From contig JAADJZ010000007.1 of assembly GCA_011032825.1 (NCBI GenBank), positions 1,706,768 through 1,770,767 of the forward strand: a DNA stretch of 64,000 bases. Direction: 5' to 3'. Source of the stretch: Massariosphaeria phaeospora (taxonomy: Eukaryota; Ascomycota; Dothideomycetes; Pleosporales). Made by a program: the position numbers and the translations under genes. The notes beneath the pieces were generated by a model. It was not told where the DNA came from, did no database searches, and saw only the letters and a program-made list of their open reading frames with translations. Shown in pieces: positions 1 through 12,476 of the stretch; the stretch's first letter is position 1; each line of letters opens with the position of its first letter.

Positions 1-2061
1 GGTAGCCTGAGGAAGTTTTTCCCGCCAGCGGCTTGGCATATCTCGGCTATGCCTGCCGTTCTCAGTAATCACGCTTATTAAATAATGAATGCGCACCCCC
101 CGACGGCTCAGGGCGAGGGATACTCATTTGTTGACGCTGAATAGCGATATCACATCTTGAATGGTTTGGGTTACATTGCGGGCTAGTAAGTCACGCCATA
201 ATAGGATATGCCTTACACGACAGCGCGCGTTAGATGTCTTGTGCAGCATTTCTCGCTTACTCATGTAGGTTCCTACTCGGGGAGAATTATTCGCGGGCGA
301 ACAAGATGTTTGCTAGATAGCTGTTTGTTTGATCGCAGGCGGGTTGCTGCAGGTAAGATCGCGGTATTAGATACTTTAATATAGTACTACTATTATTATT
401 ATTATTATGCAGAGTAAGTACCAACCCGAGGGAGTTAAGTTTTTCTTTCCAACACCTAAGCTGGGCAGTACCAATTGCCCAGGTGAGCGTTTCCGGTACT
501 CTGGACAAATTCAACGTGTCCCGAAAACTTACCAGGGTCATTATTGTTCAACGCTTCGAGATTTGTTAAGATTACTTGGGAACCTAGGTTCTAAGGTTTA
601 TATCGATTGAGATAGCGTACTCACCACTCTGACATGCCACAACTACATGCTTCAACGTCAGCGCTAGGCTGTAAGCTTTCATTTCGAGTCTGATATGAGT
701 AGCCGGCCTAGCATTAGAAGGAATAATTCATTCGAGTGCAGAATCCGCATAGCGCTGGGGCGCGAAACTTCGGGTTGGTATCCACCGACAGAAGCTTCTT
801 CTTTGGATTAGCCACGTCTGGACCTGCGAGGATACCATGCTGGCCTCCTGCAGTCGTGGGTGCCAAGAGTACACATGCTGATAACTCTAGAGTCCAGACT
901 GCCATCGACCTACGCCGGTGCGACTGGTTTAGGGAAGCGTGCTGCCAGTTGCGGGTCGTTGCGCAACACCGGGACGCCATAATAATGGGCCGCACGGCGC
1001 CGCCAGGTCCAACACTCCCGGCGCGTCGAAGGAAAAATTCTGTGTGAGAAGCGCGTTGGAGGTAGTGAATGCTCGTCAGCGACTGGTGGGGCGAAGCAGG
1101 CCGAGAGATGGCCACAGTTGTGAGCATGGTCGTTGGAGTGATGTTAATAATGACGCTCCAGAAAATGCTCGTTGGACCGATGCATCCTTCCCCTCCAGGA
1201 CGCGAGCGGGCGAGGCGCACCGTCCGGCTCGCCACAGCGGCGGGACATGTTTCATCCAGCTGGCAGCTGGCAGCCTTGCGAGGTTGGGGTGAGTGTTGTG
1301 TGGGGACCCCAAGAGGTATCCGTAGATGAAGCGGAGCTGGCCATCTAGAGCGTTGAACGACGAGCAGAACCGGCGGTGCCAACGGCGGACGGCCACGCTC
1401 GAGATGCACACGCTGGACTGTTGCCAGAGGCTGACTCTGCGGGCGGGCGGCGGCAGGCGATTGTCAGGCGATGCTGGAGGCGCAGAGGTGAGGAAGTGCA
1501 GACTGCAGAGGCCGATTTTCGAAGGCGGTCTAGGCCCCGGACCCTGGCGCTGGGCCGCGCCGCTGATTGGCCAGCCACACCGGCCCCTGCCATGCCGCCA
1601 GACACCACATACTACCTACCACCTACCACGCACCACTCTCTCTCTGGCCAGGGAGCTCCTCGAACCTAACTCCTCTCGCGCGCTGGTGACTCCTCGCCGT
1701 GCCGCCGCCGCCTGTGCTGCGATCGCCCTCCACACGCCCCGTTCCTGTCCATCCTCCCCCCCCAAGACCGGTTCTCTGCACCGTCCCGCTCGCTTGTGGC
1801 CTGTATTCTTCACTCTTGTCCTTCATCTTCACCTGTCTTCCGCCGCGCCCCGCCATCCCAGGTCTTGGCCTTAACATCCCACCCTTCCCCGTGCCAGCAG
1901 CGGGCTTGTGCGAGCCAAAACGTACAGCCGTTTCCTGCTAAACCTCGCCCTTATCTGCAAGACGAGTGGGTCTGGCCGCGTGTTTGTTTGCACGCTCAGA
2001 TCGCTCCAGTCACTCGCGGCGGGACCACAAGGCTCCTGCTCAGTTCCAGGGCGTCCACAGC
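1..2061. other. Upstream region without a recognisable gene
   Basis: I see no gene here with support. The open frames overlap on both strands and read as low-complexity Pro/Arg/Ser text, as expected of GC-rich noncoding DNA. From about 1560 the plus strand is pyrimidine-rich, and a GATTGG (inverted CCAAT) lies at about 1564. This fits a promoter and 5' leader for the gene starting at 2062. A short ATT trinucleotide run lies at about 389-407. Confidence 0.4.
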
Positions 2062-3894
2062 ATGGCCGAAAGCCTGTCTTTGGGCTTCCCACAATTGGGA
2101 GCAGAAGACCTGTCGATGCCAGCCGGCTTGTCTCCCATATCGCCAGCGTCGTCAGAGGGGGATGGCGGCAGAGTTCGTCCCGAAGCTGTGGTTCGTCGTG
2201 CGCTTGATTTGGCAGCATCTTTAGACGACCCTTCTCTTCTCGAGCATTGTGTCACACAGCCATTTCCGCTGCCCGTTGCCTCCGCTCCCGCCCTCACCAC
2301 ACCAATCGACGAGACACGGCCTGATCTCAGTCTCAGTTTTGCAGGTAGCGTCCTGCCGCCGACAGACGTGTCTCTTCCAACTCTGCCCGTTGACAGAGCC
2401 GCACTCAACCTGCGTCTCCCATCGTTCGATCTGTTGGGTATTGCTGCTCCACATCCTGACCGTATCCCGCTCCGTTCAACTCATTCCTTTTCTTCCTTGG
2501 GCGCTGGGCCTCTGTCGAAACCAGAGGATCCTCTTCATGCTCTCAGTCCGCCCATAGGTCGGCCTTATCAACGCGCCGGGGTCGAAAGGCCGCCTTTCGC
2601 GAGCCCACAAGCCGCCAGGACCCAGGTGGAACACCTTACTCCGCCAACAGAGCCAGGCACCTTCAGCTGGGGCTCTTTTGTGAACGTCAGAACCGCCGGT
2701 CTCGGTTCACCTCCAAGTTCTGATCCAGGACTCTCGCCTAACCTCAACGTCACAGGTAGCGCCTCCTCTCCGGCTACGATGGTACCTACAGACAACGAAG
2801 TGAGCGCCGAAGTCGGAATAGTGCCCTGGGTTCAAAAGGTCAAGGAGATCATTAGTATGTGCCATCTCTTCTTCCATGAGCCTCAGAATTAACAGCCTGC
2901 AGCCATCGAATCTGGCGTGCAACAAATCGAGTTTGTGAAGGTGCTCTCTCATGCGCTTCCCTGCCCCTCATTGACAGGCCATATTTTTGGTCATCTTATC
3001 GCAGCTATCCACGACAGGACCACCAGTCACACTGCATGGATCAACGTGTTCCACGCTGTACCTGGCCGATTCACCCTCTCCGATCTTCCCAAGTCTCCAC
3101 CATCCACGCCTGGTCCTGCTGTAGGAGGTGACGAATACTTCACCAGTAAAGTTTTCGACAGCGCTGTCGCCATTCCCGATTATCAGCTCGATTCGAAGCT
3201 CCTGCCACCCACGCCAAGACCAGTCGTACCACCCAGAAGCATTAATGTCTCGGTAGTTGAGCGTTTCATTCCACCAACTAATACCAATGAATTCGCAGAA
3301 ATGTTTCAGCTCAATGGCCGATCTCTGTTGTATGATCGACTCAGCGAACTCTCTGAGAACGGCATTCTCCTGTTTGTGTATCCGACCAAAGCTGGCGGAC
3401 AGATATTTATGCAGGAATATCTAGGGCCGATTCTTGACCCTCTTCTCCGAACTATCACAGTTGTAAATGATCTTTCTTCCGATCTGGGAAAAAACCTTGG
3501 ACAAATGTGCGCGGTCAACTACCTCGATGAATATGTCTCTTTACATGCGCAGGTGAAAAGGTTCTGCGAGCGACTGAACCGGTCGGGATCGAGTCCGCAA
3601 GGCTCCGTGGATGGGACCGCCGGTTATGAGCTAACATATGCTTCCAAGGAGGAACTGAAACTCGAACGGTCGGTATGGGCGAACGACTGGTGGATCAAGC
3701 AGGAGAAGCCTCGGGTTCGGGAAGTCGTGACGAGGTATTTTCGCCAGGCCAAGAAGCTCCCCGTTGATTCTGAGCTTACGGCTCCGAATCTAATCCAAGA
3801 GGTGTTAGACGGTGTTGCCAACCGGGTGTGTGAAGGATCAGGCCCGCAGAGAGGGGTCGAGGTTGGCGTCTTTGTCATCAGGAAGTCGGCTTGA
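2062..3894 (+). CDS. Conserved fungal hypothetical protein, 594 aa, two exons
   Basis: I do not recognise a named family. The model joins 2062-2854 and 2903-3894. The 48 nt intron begins GTATGT, has a TTAAC branch-like site and keeps the frame, giving 594 aa. The first 260 or so residues are Ser/Pro-rich and look disordered. The C-terminal half looks folded, with stretches such as INVFHAVPGRF, INVSVVERFIPP, LLFVYPTKAGG, FMQEYLGPILDPLLR and WANDWWIKQEKPRVRE. Nothing suggests a signal peptide or membrane segment. A longer 123 nt intron ending at 2977 would also keep frame and would drop about 25 residues. The start is the first good AUG after a pyrimidine-rich leader; an upstream in-frame AUG exists at 1966. 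That the gene is real is well supported by its frame, splice sites and composition. Its function is unknown. Confidence 0.8.
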
Positions 3895-4719
3895 TGTGCG
3901 TGCTCATGCGATCTCCTCATGGTGGAAAGCGAGTGAATGCGTGGATGCCCCGAGTGAGCTTCTCATGGCGGATCAGTATCAGCATGAGGTAACGTCATAA
4001 TGGCAACATGGCGTTTTGGGAAGAGGTGTACGGCTAATACCCTCTCCGTATAGCATTAGCATGGCGTTTGCGGCAACAAGCGGGATCAATGTGCGGAAAC
4101 TTAATAACATACTCTTTTCTCTTCGGAACGAACTGGTTTACGTCACCACCCGAAGTCTGCGGTTGAAGTAGGTCATCAGCTGAGTCATGGTACGCTAGTC
4201 TCAGTGCTTGCACCTGGGCACCGCGTCACCGTCAACCTCCCTTGCATAATACGTTGCCTATGGGTACACCTAGATGACTTAGACCCTCACCCTCTGCAAG
4301 TTCTATTTGGAGTTACCCAGTATGTTAATACAATGGAGGTCTGTAAAGATAAAGGATGAGTATTTACCTACTGCTAAGATCTTCTTCTCAGGATGTTAGG
4401 AGGTCATGTTGACGGACAGCCCCAGCCCAAGCCATCTCTTCACTAGATATCATTATGTTATCGGCATCCTATCACGGTGCTTTATCAGGAGTATAAAGGT
4501 GCAAAGTCTCATTTGGTATCTTAGGGGTAGTTCAGAAAGGCCTTCTTTCGCGACGCCGCAAACTCCATCACCGCAGCCGGCGTCAATCAAAGTGTTGTCC
4601 AACCTGACACATTGAACCAGCCCACTGGAGCTCGAATGTGTGCATTTCGACGCGCGACCTCGCCCGCAGAAGAAGAAAAGCGACTCAAAGTGGACAGTCC
4701 ACGAATCAATCATATCCAC
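3895..4719. other. Convergent intergenic region
   Basis: This lies between the 3' ends of two genes that face each other. It probably holds their 3' UTRs. I see no coding sequence, RNA gene or repeat. Confidence 0.4.
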
Positions 4720-5268
4720 CTAATGCGTGTGGAAAGCCGGGTTCTGCTGCTGCGGGATATAGTTCATCGACTCTTTCCCAGGCTGCTGCTGCAACAGCGC
4801 CCCCTCTCTGTACGCGGCCTCCTTGTCCTGCTGCGTAAGATCGCAAGGCGTGCAGCAGCACGCGCAAAGGCAGTCACCGCATGCGTTGCCCTTGAGGTGA
4901 TACTTGGCTCGCATTTCGCCGCGCTGGATCATGGGAAGGATGAAGGAGATTCCAAGGCATGCGAGACCACAGAATGCGGCGCACTGGACAATTTGTTAGC
5001 CGCTGTGTCTGAACATACGCCGCAATTGGCGCTGGGGGCTTGGGCGCCGTACAGAACTGTTGGCGCAAGAGTGGCCGCTTAAGTCACCGTGGTGCTTGGT
5101 GCGGTGGCTGATTCGGCCGTAAAGAATGCAAGGGCAGAAGCAGGAGAGCATGCCTGTATCTCATCAATTTGGAATCGTCCGAGAAAATGGGAAGTTCTTA
5201 CATGTTCCGAATGGCGTGCAGCAGGAGCTGCCGCTGTTCTTCCACTCTTGCTTCTGGATGGTAGTCAT
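4720..5268 (-). CDS. PLAC8-family cysteine-rich protein, 143 aa
   Basis: Three exons on the minus strand (5202-5268, 5053-5153, 4720-4983) with 48 and 69 nt introns join in frame to 143 aa. The PLAC8 (DUF614) signature is plain: CCTPFGTCMLSCFCPCILYG at about residues 16-35, and the Cys cluster ACGDCLCACCCTPCDLTQQD near residues 102-121. A hydrophobic stretch between them (about 57-75, AAFCGLACLGISFILPMI) is probably membrane-associated. PLAC8 proteins are small membrane-linked proteins tied to metal resistance, cell size or lipid handling in plants, animals and fungi. The role here is not known. The tail is Gln/Pro-rich. The ATG at 5268 puts the first Cys pair near residue 16. An extra 5' exon cannot be excluded. 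Confidence 0.88.
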
Positions 5269-6779
5269 GTTTAATATACTATTGTTGCGATCCGAGGAAG
5301 AATGATGCTTGGTCGTGGAGTGAACTCGGGGTCTCTAGAGCAGCTGTTCAAGGTGGTAGATATGTGTCGAGGTTCGAGGTTCGATGTCGGGAAGGAGAAT
5401 CTGTCGACGTCCCGATACGGAAAGACAACACCACAAAACGAGTGAGCAAGGCTGAGGAACGCAACGTAAGACTACAGTAGCAATTTCTGCAAGAGCTGCT
5501 CGTCCTTCACTTAAGTATCCACGCGTGAGGTTCTCCGAGACCGTGCGCTAGGCGAGCGAGGCGGTCGGGGGGCTGACACGTACGAGCCCCTGCGCCGGAT
5601 TGTTACCTCAGTTGGCTGCATATCCTCATTCGGGTTTACGAGATACGAATTCGCGATTCACCTAGATACTCCGTACGGCGTCTTCGCTGCTTTGGTGGAT
5701 GCCCACAGACTTATTCGAGAGACTTCTTGTATCCGTAATGTGCTTATTGTGTGCGGATAAACAAGTATCCTCGCCCACCTTCTTCACCGGCTCTACCTAG
5801 GAATTGCGCAGGCGCGTAGCTGAAGGAGGCACAGGCGTTGAAGGACCAGGAGCCCTCTGGCGGTTGCCGTTCAAGCACATCACCTTCTCTAACCGACGGT
5901 CTATTGGTTGGTTACCCCTCAGCCTTGTGAGGTGTGTCTTATTTTGGAGGTGGCGTATGTGACTGTGGGGGCGGAGGTTTTGTGATGAACATTGGAGGAA
6001 CGGCCCACTAACCTCGTTGGGTCTGGTGCTGGAGGCGTCGCTCGTATGCTGTGCTGGTGGTGGGGCCACCTACTTCGACGTACGCCTGATGAAATACGAC
6101 AGAAGTCGTGAGTGATAACGGAATGATCAAAGAGTAAAAGACCTATGTGACGGGAAATGTGCGATGAAAGACGATAGAGAGAAACGTGGTGGTGGTTTTT
6201 TAGGGCCTGTGGAGAACAGCCTAAACCGTATTTGGCTAGCTTGCGGAATGGAGATGCCGACTCGGCGAACTCTTCGTTCCTTGCCTGTCTCTCACGTACG
6301 CTGAAAATTCACGCCCTTTATCTACAACTGGTACGGGCTCCTCCGGAAAGGTATTTTTTCCAAATGCATCTGCTCCTTGCCTTGGCACATAAATCGCGCA
6401 GGGTCGATACGAATCTAGCTCTGCTCATGAGACTCGTGTTCAGCCCTTCCAACGGGCGCACAACACATGAAGGGCGCGTCTAGGTAATCCAAGTCACACA
6501 ACACCGTACTAGTATGTGTTGAGAGTGAGCCACAGCTCTGGGAAAGACATCAAGACGTCTTTCATTTTACTGCTTGTTTTATTCATATCTCTCTATTCGA
6601 ATCGATCGAAAGTCCTCTTATCTCCTGGACCGCCTGATCTTTGAAGCTGGCTACCGTACACGTTTGCAAAGTTTGCCCAAGGCTAGCAGGGTCGTGTTCA
6701 CAGAGCTCTAATTTGACTCCTGCGAGCGGTTGGCAAATATTGCGAGTTTATACGGTATTCTGCGAAGACCTCTACCATC
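5269..6779. other. Divergent intergenic region, no supported gene
   Basis: This sits between the PLAC8 start (minus) and the GrpB-GNAT start (plus), so it should hold both promoters. A minus-strand open stretch at 5797-6069 contains a possible splice donor (GTTAGTG, near 6014). It has no family match I recognise and no convincing second exon, so I do not call it. Confidence 0.35.
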
Positions 6780-7856
6780 ATGTCTGTCGTGGTGGAAGAA
6801 TACAATCCAGAGTGGCCCGCACAATTCCAAAAGATGAAACTTTCGTTGGAGACTTACTTGATGGACGTCCCCATCGTGTCGATAGAGCATGTTGGCAGTA
6901 CTTCAGTACCAGGTCTGGCAGCAAAGCCCACTATTGATATCGATATCATCGTAATGCGGGCGCAAATTCAGTCTGCTATTAATGCACTCGTAACGAAGGG
7001 GGACTTCGTCTACCTGGGAGAGTTGGGTATAGCGGACCGGCACGCTTTGGAATCCCCTTACCAGCTCCCCAACCGGAACATATACGTTTGTGTTCAGGGA
7101 GCTTTTCAAACACGAAATCACCTCGCGGTTCGCGACACATTACGTTCTAACGTTGCTCTCCGGGATGAGTATAGCGCCGTTAAACTTAGCCTGGCAGCCC
7201 GTGGGATCGATATCGCGAACTACGTGGAAGCCAAAAGTCCTATCCTACAGCGCATCTTGAAAGAGTCGGGCTCGCTCCCAGAAGAAGACCTGAAAGCAAT
7301 TGAAAAAGCGAATCTAAACGGCGAAGCATTTGATGCTGTCAAAACTGAGAGGCTGACTCTAAGAGAGTTCATATATGCCGATGTTGAGGGCTACTATAAA
7401 CTAGAATCACAAGACGAGGTTGCGAGGTACCAGATGTGGGGACCGAAGACGCAGGAACAAGCGCGTAACGACGTCGTCCAAATCATGCAAGCGAGGTTCA
7501 AGACTCCACGGATGCATATCGAACTCGCAGTCATCCGGGACACCAAATTCATCGGACGAGTTGGTGTCAAAATCAGGTATCCCAAAGATGGTATCGTCAT
7601 CTCGCCACCTCATGCCGACATGTGGTTTTCGTTCTTACCAGAAGTTCAAGGACAAGGCTTTGCGACTGAAGCGGCGAAAGCTTTCATCGGCCTCCTGAAA
7701 CCGCCGATCGAGTTAGAAATTGAGTGTGATCCAAGAAATACGGGAAGTTGGCGGCTGGCGGAGCGACTGGGATTCGAGAGAGTAAGTCTGACAAAGGACG
7801 CTTTTGAATGCAAGGGGGAGCGGGTGGGTTCTCTGGTCTACCGTACAGTGATATGA
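6780..7856 (+). CDS. GrpB/UPF0157 nucleotidyltransferase-fold protein fused to a GNAT acetyltransferase, 358 aa
   Basis: One uninterrupted exon of 358 aa. Residues about 1-170 match the GrpB (UPF0157) family. The HVGSTSVPGLAAKPTIDIDI stretch carries the GS and D-x-D pattern of the nucleotidyltransferase fold. Residues about 185-358 match a RimJ/RimL-type GNAT N-acetyltransferase: KTERLTLREF opens the domain, and the acetyl-CoA loop is LPEVQGQGFATEAA near residue 285, followed by a NTGSWRLAERLGFE helix. GrpB proteins are common in bacteria and also occur in fungi; their reaction is poorly defined. The fusion implies that one substrate may be both nucleotidylated and acetylated, but that is only inference. 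The lack of introns would fit transfer from bacteria but does not prove it. The domain calls are secure; the substrate is unknown. Confidence 0.9.
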   Translation: MSVVVEEYNPEWPAQFQKMKLSLETYLMDVPIVSIEHVGSTSVPGLAAKPTIDIDIIVMRAQIQSAINALVTKGDFVYLGELGIADRHALESPYQLPNRNIYVCVQGAFQTRNHLAVRDTLRSNVALRDEYSAVKLSLAARGIDIANYVEAKSPILQRILKESGSLPEEDLKAIEKANLNGEAFDAVKTERLTLREFIYADVEGYYKLESQDEVARYQMWGPKTQEQARNDVVQIMQARFKTPRMHIELAVIRDTKFIGRVGVKIRYPKDGIVISPPHADMWFSFLPEVQGQGFATEAAKAFIGLLKPPIELEIECDPRNTGSWRLAERLGFERVSLTKDAFECKGERVGSLVYRTVI

Positions 7857-9346
7857 GTTGGGTATGCTCACACACATCAGCGGATCAAGCTTGGAGTGAG
7901 GGGTTACTAGACGGTGCACGCCTAGAGAGCGAGATTGTAAAGTGCGCAGAACGATTACACTCTCAAGTGCAAATATGATGCTATGTTTGTTACATTTTCG
8001 TCCTGGAGAAAGAACGTTCACCACAAAGAGGGATCATTACCTTGGGTATAGATTCGTTGTGCACATCATCCAACTTCTAGTCGAATCAAGCTGGCATGAT
8101 ACGAAAACCATACGATGAACTGAGGAATTGAAATCTCTTTATTTCACAGAATCTTGCAAGCTCTCAGCTACGTACCGTGTCTGTATCCCGGAGACTTGGC
8201 GCACCACCACGATTCAGCTAGTTGTTTATGGTCGAGATGTACCGTCCATTAGATAGCGTGAACTATCCTGGCACGTGGCGAAGAACCGATCGACGAACCA
8301 TTCGCCACAGTTGTACTCTATTTTACGGCCTAGGTTTCAGAAAGTGCTCAAGTGCAAGGGGAAAAAAACACAATGCAAAATGTCTGAAACCTTCACCTGC
8401 TATATTGGGTGATATCTTGTCGGAGACATAAGAGGCTGCCTCCGTGTAGATTTAGTAAAGAGCCGTGAAGAAAGCTCTACGGCAAAAGAGTTAGCTGCTA
8501 CGGCACTTGTGCATGATCCGCTATATTTAGGGGACAGGAGTCCAGCAAGATCGACTCGGGATGTCCGGCTGGGACCCTTATCGAGCTGCATCGCTTAGTC
8601 GTCCAATCGCGCGCCAATGCATCCACATCGCGTGCCCAGACCCCTTTCTCGTTTTGCTACACCGTATCTCTACACGAGCATGGCCCAGCGCTATTATCCA
8701 GCTTTTTTGCTTCTGTCGCCCGCCGTCGCCACGCTCCGCCATACCGTGGCTGCCTATCCCGTCTAGCACCATGGCTCTTCCGTACCTGTGGCGCCCTAAG
8801 CATGGCCATGTGGAACTGCTCGTGGCCCCCGGACAGCAGATCCCACGCGGTCCATGCAGCAGTTGTCGGTCGGGCCCCTGGTCGGTCCTCTTTCGTCTCT
8901 GGATGCTACTCTCAGCCTTACCCAGCCAGTCAAGAGCTGATCGTCCTTTTTGGCTCGCTCGTGGCGGCTGAGTCTTGACGCGAGCTATCGGATTCGCCAT
9001 GTGGCCCAGGTACTCCGGTCTTCTTTTTCTCGCCGGTCCCATCCATTTGAAGCTGCTAGTCTCTGTCCTCCATTCTCAAGTGGGACCGATCCGGACTTCA
9101 TCCACCTGCGATCCGCTTTTTTGAGGTTGTTAAGCCCTTTGCGATAATACATATATCCTCGTGGTGAGTAGCTGTCATACCTCAGAGCCTCAGACCAGTT
9201 GCATCGCCCCTTTTGGTTGTGTATTCTTGCTGAGATTCAATTGATACCCCCAGTATACGCCTTTTTACCTCATTTATTCTCCGTTATATATTGCCCTGGC
9301 ATCTCACTCTCATTTCTGGAAACGAGCATCGAGATACCTACCCTTC
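7857..9346. other. Intergenic region and promoter of the peroxidase gene
   Basis: No coding sequence is supported. A TATA-like ACATATATCC lies at about 9149-9158, roughly 190 bp before the ATG of the next gene. From there to the start the plus strand is T-rich, as in fungal leaders. The open frames between 8561 and 9042 occur on both strands in overlapping frames with no recognisable motif. Confidence 0.35.
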
Positions 9347-12300
9347 ATGATCTGGAACAATCCGGCTTCGATCGCGCTGCTTCTCGCGTGTCGACAATAT
9401 GGAGCTGCAGCACAACCCACTTGGCCAGCGTCCACAGACGAGCTAGAGGACATCATGATGCTAAATACGGGTTACCGAGCGCGTGGCTTCGCAGCAGGAG
9501 TAACTCCGTGCTCTACAGGTCTTGGGCCCGGACGCAATACAGCAGCTGAATGGCTTCGAACTGCTTTTCATGACATGGCTCCAGGAAGTGTGTATACTCA
9601 CCAGGGCGGACTCGATGGATCCATTGCCTTTGAAATCAAAAGTGGTGAAAACATCGGCGCCGCCTTTGCTTCAACTATCCAAACCTATGCACCATTTTTC
9701 TCGAGTCGGACATCCCTAGCGGACGTTATTTCTGCCGGTGTGTACACAGCTACTCGGTCATGTGGCGGCCCTGTCGTACCGATACGTGGTGGACGGAAGG
9801 ATGCTACGACTGCAGGTCCTCAAGGTATGTCAATATTCTGGTTCGTAGTTATCTTTTGCCTTTCAACTTACATAAACAGGTGTCCCTCAACCCCAAAATG
9901 CAATCGGAACCTTCAAGAATCAATTCCTTCGAATTGGATTCAACGAAACGGAGATGATCATGTTCACCGCTTGTGGTCACACTCTTGGTGGAGTGCACGC
10001 CGCCGATTTCCCACTGGTCCTGGCTCAAGGCACCGCACCTAATGATTACGGTCATCTAGACAGCACAGTCGCCAGCTTTGACAGCAAGATCGCTACCGAA
10101 TATGTTTCCGGAACCACCAAGGATCCTATGGTTGTCGGAGTATCCCAGCAGCATACCAGAAACTCGGACCACGTCGTATTTCAGTCGGATAAAAATGTCA
10201 CGATTCGTGCATTGCAGGACCCTACATACTTCGCTGATACTTGCAAGTCCATGTTCCAAAAGATGGTAGAGGTCGTTCCAAGCGGAGTTACCCTCACCGA
10301 TCCAGTCACGCCATATGAGATCAAACCTTACGACGTCCAACTTACCCTTCTAGCTAGTGGCACGAAGATCAAGTTCTCTGGAGATATCCGCGTTCGCACC
10401 AATCAGCGCGCCGTCGCTTCGGTAAAACTGATTTACAAGGACCGTACAGGCGCAGCTGTCACCTCACCCATCGACACAACGCCCAAGGGAGATGCCGCTG
10501 GCTTCGACGATAGTTTCTCATTCTATGGCTTCTCTACTGAGCTGCCCGCCGACAAGTCCATCTCTTCTTTCAATGTAGCCGTCGACGTTGGTGGTGGTAC
10601 CATTGAAACCTGGGATAATAATGGCAACGGATTCCGGGTTGATGACACTGTTCTCTACCAAACTCCTCAAAGCTGTTTAGATGGATCTGGAAAACTCACT
10701 GTTGTCGCCGCTGTTCGTAACGGCGCCTCTTCTCCGAATCTGCAGGTCATCGTCAAGAATCCACGCCCTAGCCCAGTAGCTGTTCCAGCGTTGTCCACTA
10801 CAACTGCTGCTATGACGACCCAGTCCGCCGTTGGCTCCTACCAGCTGTACTCAGCAGACTACACATTTTCGGGATCGCAGGCTGAGTCGGCCATGTTCAA
10901 TATTGTCGCCGGTAGCGCTTCTGATAAGTACAAAACCACCAAGTCTTTGCCGGCCGCTTGTAAACCTCTGAGTTCGTCAACACCAACGCCGTCATCATCT
11001 TCATCAGCATCACAGGCGTTGTCTCAAATATCATCTGTGGCGTCTTCGCCCACGCCCACGCCAACTCCACCAAGCTCAGCTTTCGCTTTCCAGGGATGCT
11101 ACTACGACCCAGGTAACCCCCGTGCTCTTACAGGAGCGGCCACTTTTGATTCGATGATAACGGTTGAGAAATGTGCCACCTTCTGCTCGTCCTACCAGTT
11201 TTTTGGCCTTGAATATTCGCGAGAGTGCTATTGCGGTAACACTAAAGATGAGCTGAGTGTTGAGAAGAGTCTGTCCGATTGCAATATGCCCTGCGGAGGC
11301 GACTCAAGCCAGCTTTGCGGCGCAGGCAACCGATTGAGTTTTTACAAAAACTCCAAGTACACCCCACCAGGGAATTCCAAAGTTTCCGGCTACAAATATA
11401 ACGGGTGCTATAGCGAAGGAACCAACCGTCGGGCCCTATCCGATACTGGAACATCTAGCGACTCTATGACGGTCGAGACATGTGCCACCTTCTGCAACGG
11501 GGCGAAGTATTTCGGCGTGGAATATGGCAAGGAATGTTATTGCGGGTCTGTTTTGAACGCGGGAAGCGTTCTCCAAGGTGCTAACGACTGTGCAATGGTC
11601 TGTGCGGGTAGCAGCACTCAGTATTGTGGTGCTGGGGATCGTCTCAACATCTATGAGAAGGGTGGGGCCGCGTCGAACTCAGAGACTCCGTCGAGTTCTG
11701 TTTCATCCACCGTGAGTGCTCTAAGGTCTACAATCGTTACTGCAGTTCCTACATCCGACCCTACCCCATTGTTACAATCAAGCACTGCAGCACCTTCCAC
11801 TACACCAACTAACGGACCCAGCCTCGCCGGTTTCGTATACGAGGGATGCATGACCGATCTGGTTGAAAAGCGTACAATCGTCGGCAAAACACGCACCACA
11901 GACGAGAATTCCTACGAGAGCTGTGCTGCATTCTGCGACGGGTTCCAATTCTTTGGCGTCGAATATGGAAGCGAGTGTTACTGCTCAGATTCGATTAGAG
12001 ACTCGCCCGAGGTCGAGGAGAAAGACGACTCGGAATGCACTATGCCCTGTACAGGAGACCCAACGCAGGCGTGCGGCGGCCCGTCTCGCATCACCGTTTT
12101 CAAGTCACTGAAGCCATTCACTGGGCGCTCCAACCCGGTTATCTCAGGATATGACTATGCTGGGTGTTTTACAGACAGTCCTCAGACGCGGGTTCTCGAC
12201 GACGACTTCCTGTTCGATTCCGCCATGACGATTGCAAAATGTGCCACATATTGCAGGGGATCGAAGTTCTTCGGGACACAGTACGGCGCCGAATGCTACT

Positions 12301-12476
12301 GTGGCGCGGAGCTAGCGAGTCCAAGTGACCAGGTCTCGGAGGCGGACTGCTCGTTCCAGTGCGGCGGGACGAAAACGGAGAAGTGTGGTGCTGGGAGTCG
12401 GCTGTCTTTGTGGCAGCGGACAGATCCTGTTCCACGGAGACGTCGGAGTAGGTTTGCTCCAGCTCCAGCAGCCTGA
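9347..12476 (+). CDS. Secreted haem peroxidase with four C-terminal WSC domains, 1024 aa
   Basis: Two exons (9347-9824, 9880-12476) join across a 55 nt GTATGT..CAG intron to 1024 aa. A signal peptide covers about residues 1-22. The plant-type peroxidase core follows: distal Arg71 and His75 in RTAFHDM, the calcium-site Asp90 in GGLDGSI, RSCGGPVVPIRGGRKD, and the proximal His193 in CGHTLGGVH. All key residues are present, so it should be active. A middle region of about 300 residues has a beta-rich look and ends in a Ser/Thr/Pro linker. Four WSC domains begin near residues 563, 662, 809 and 915. Each has the spaced Cys and a FxGxxYxxECYC motif, and WSC2 and WSC3 are separated by another Ser/Thr linker. 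WSC domains are thought to bind carbohydrate, so the protein probably oxidises substrates at a cell-wall surface, fungal or plant. Confidence 0.93.

Noticed and set aside
714..1409. 231-codon minus-strand frame
   Set aside because: It overlaps open frames on the other strand, has no motif, and its composition is that of GC-rich noncoding DNA.
5365..5385. tRNA B-box-like GGTTCGA sequence
   Set aside because: No matching A box or cloverleaf could be built around it.
5797..6069. 90-codon minus-strand frame with a possible donor site
   Set aside because: No family recognised, no convincing partner exon or acceptor with a branch site.
8561..9042. Overlapping frames on both strands upstream of the peroxidase
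   Set aside because: No motif, and they lie in the promoter/leader region.
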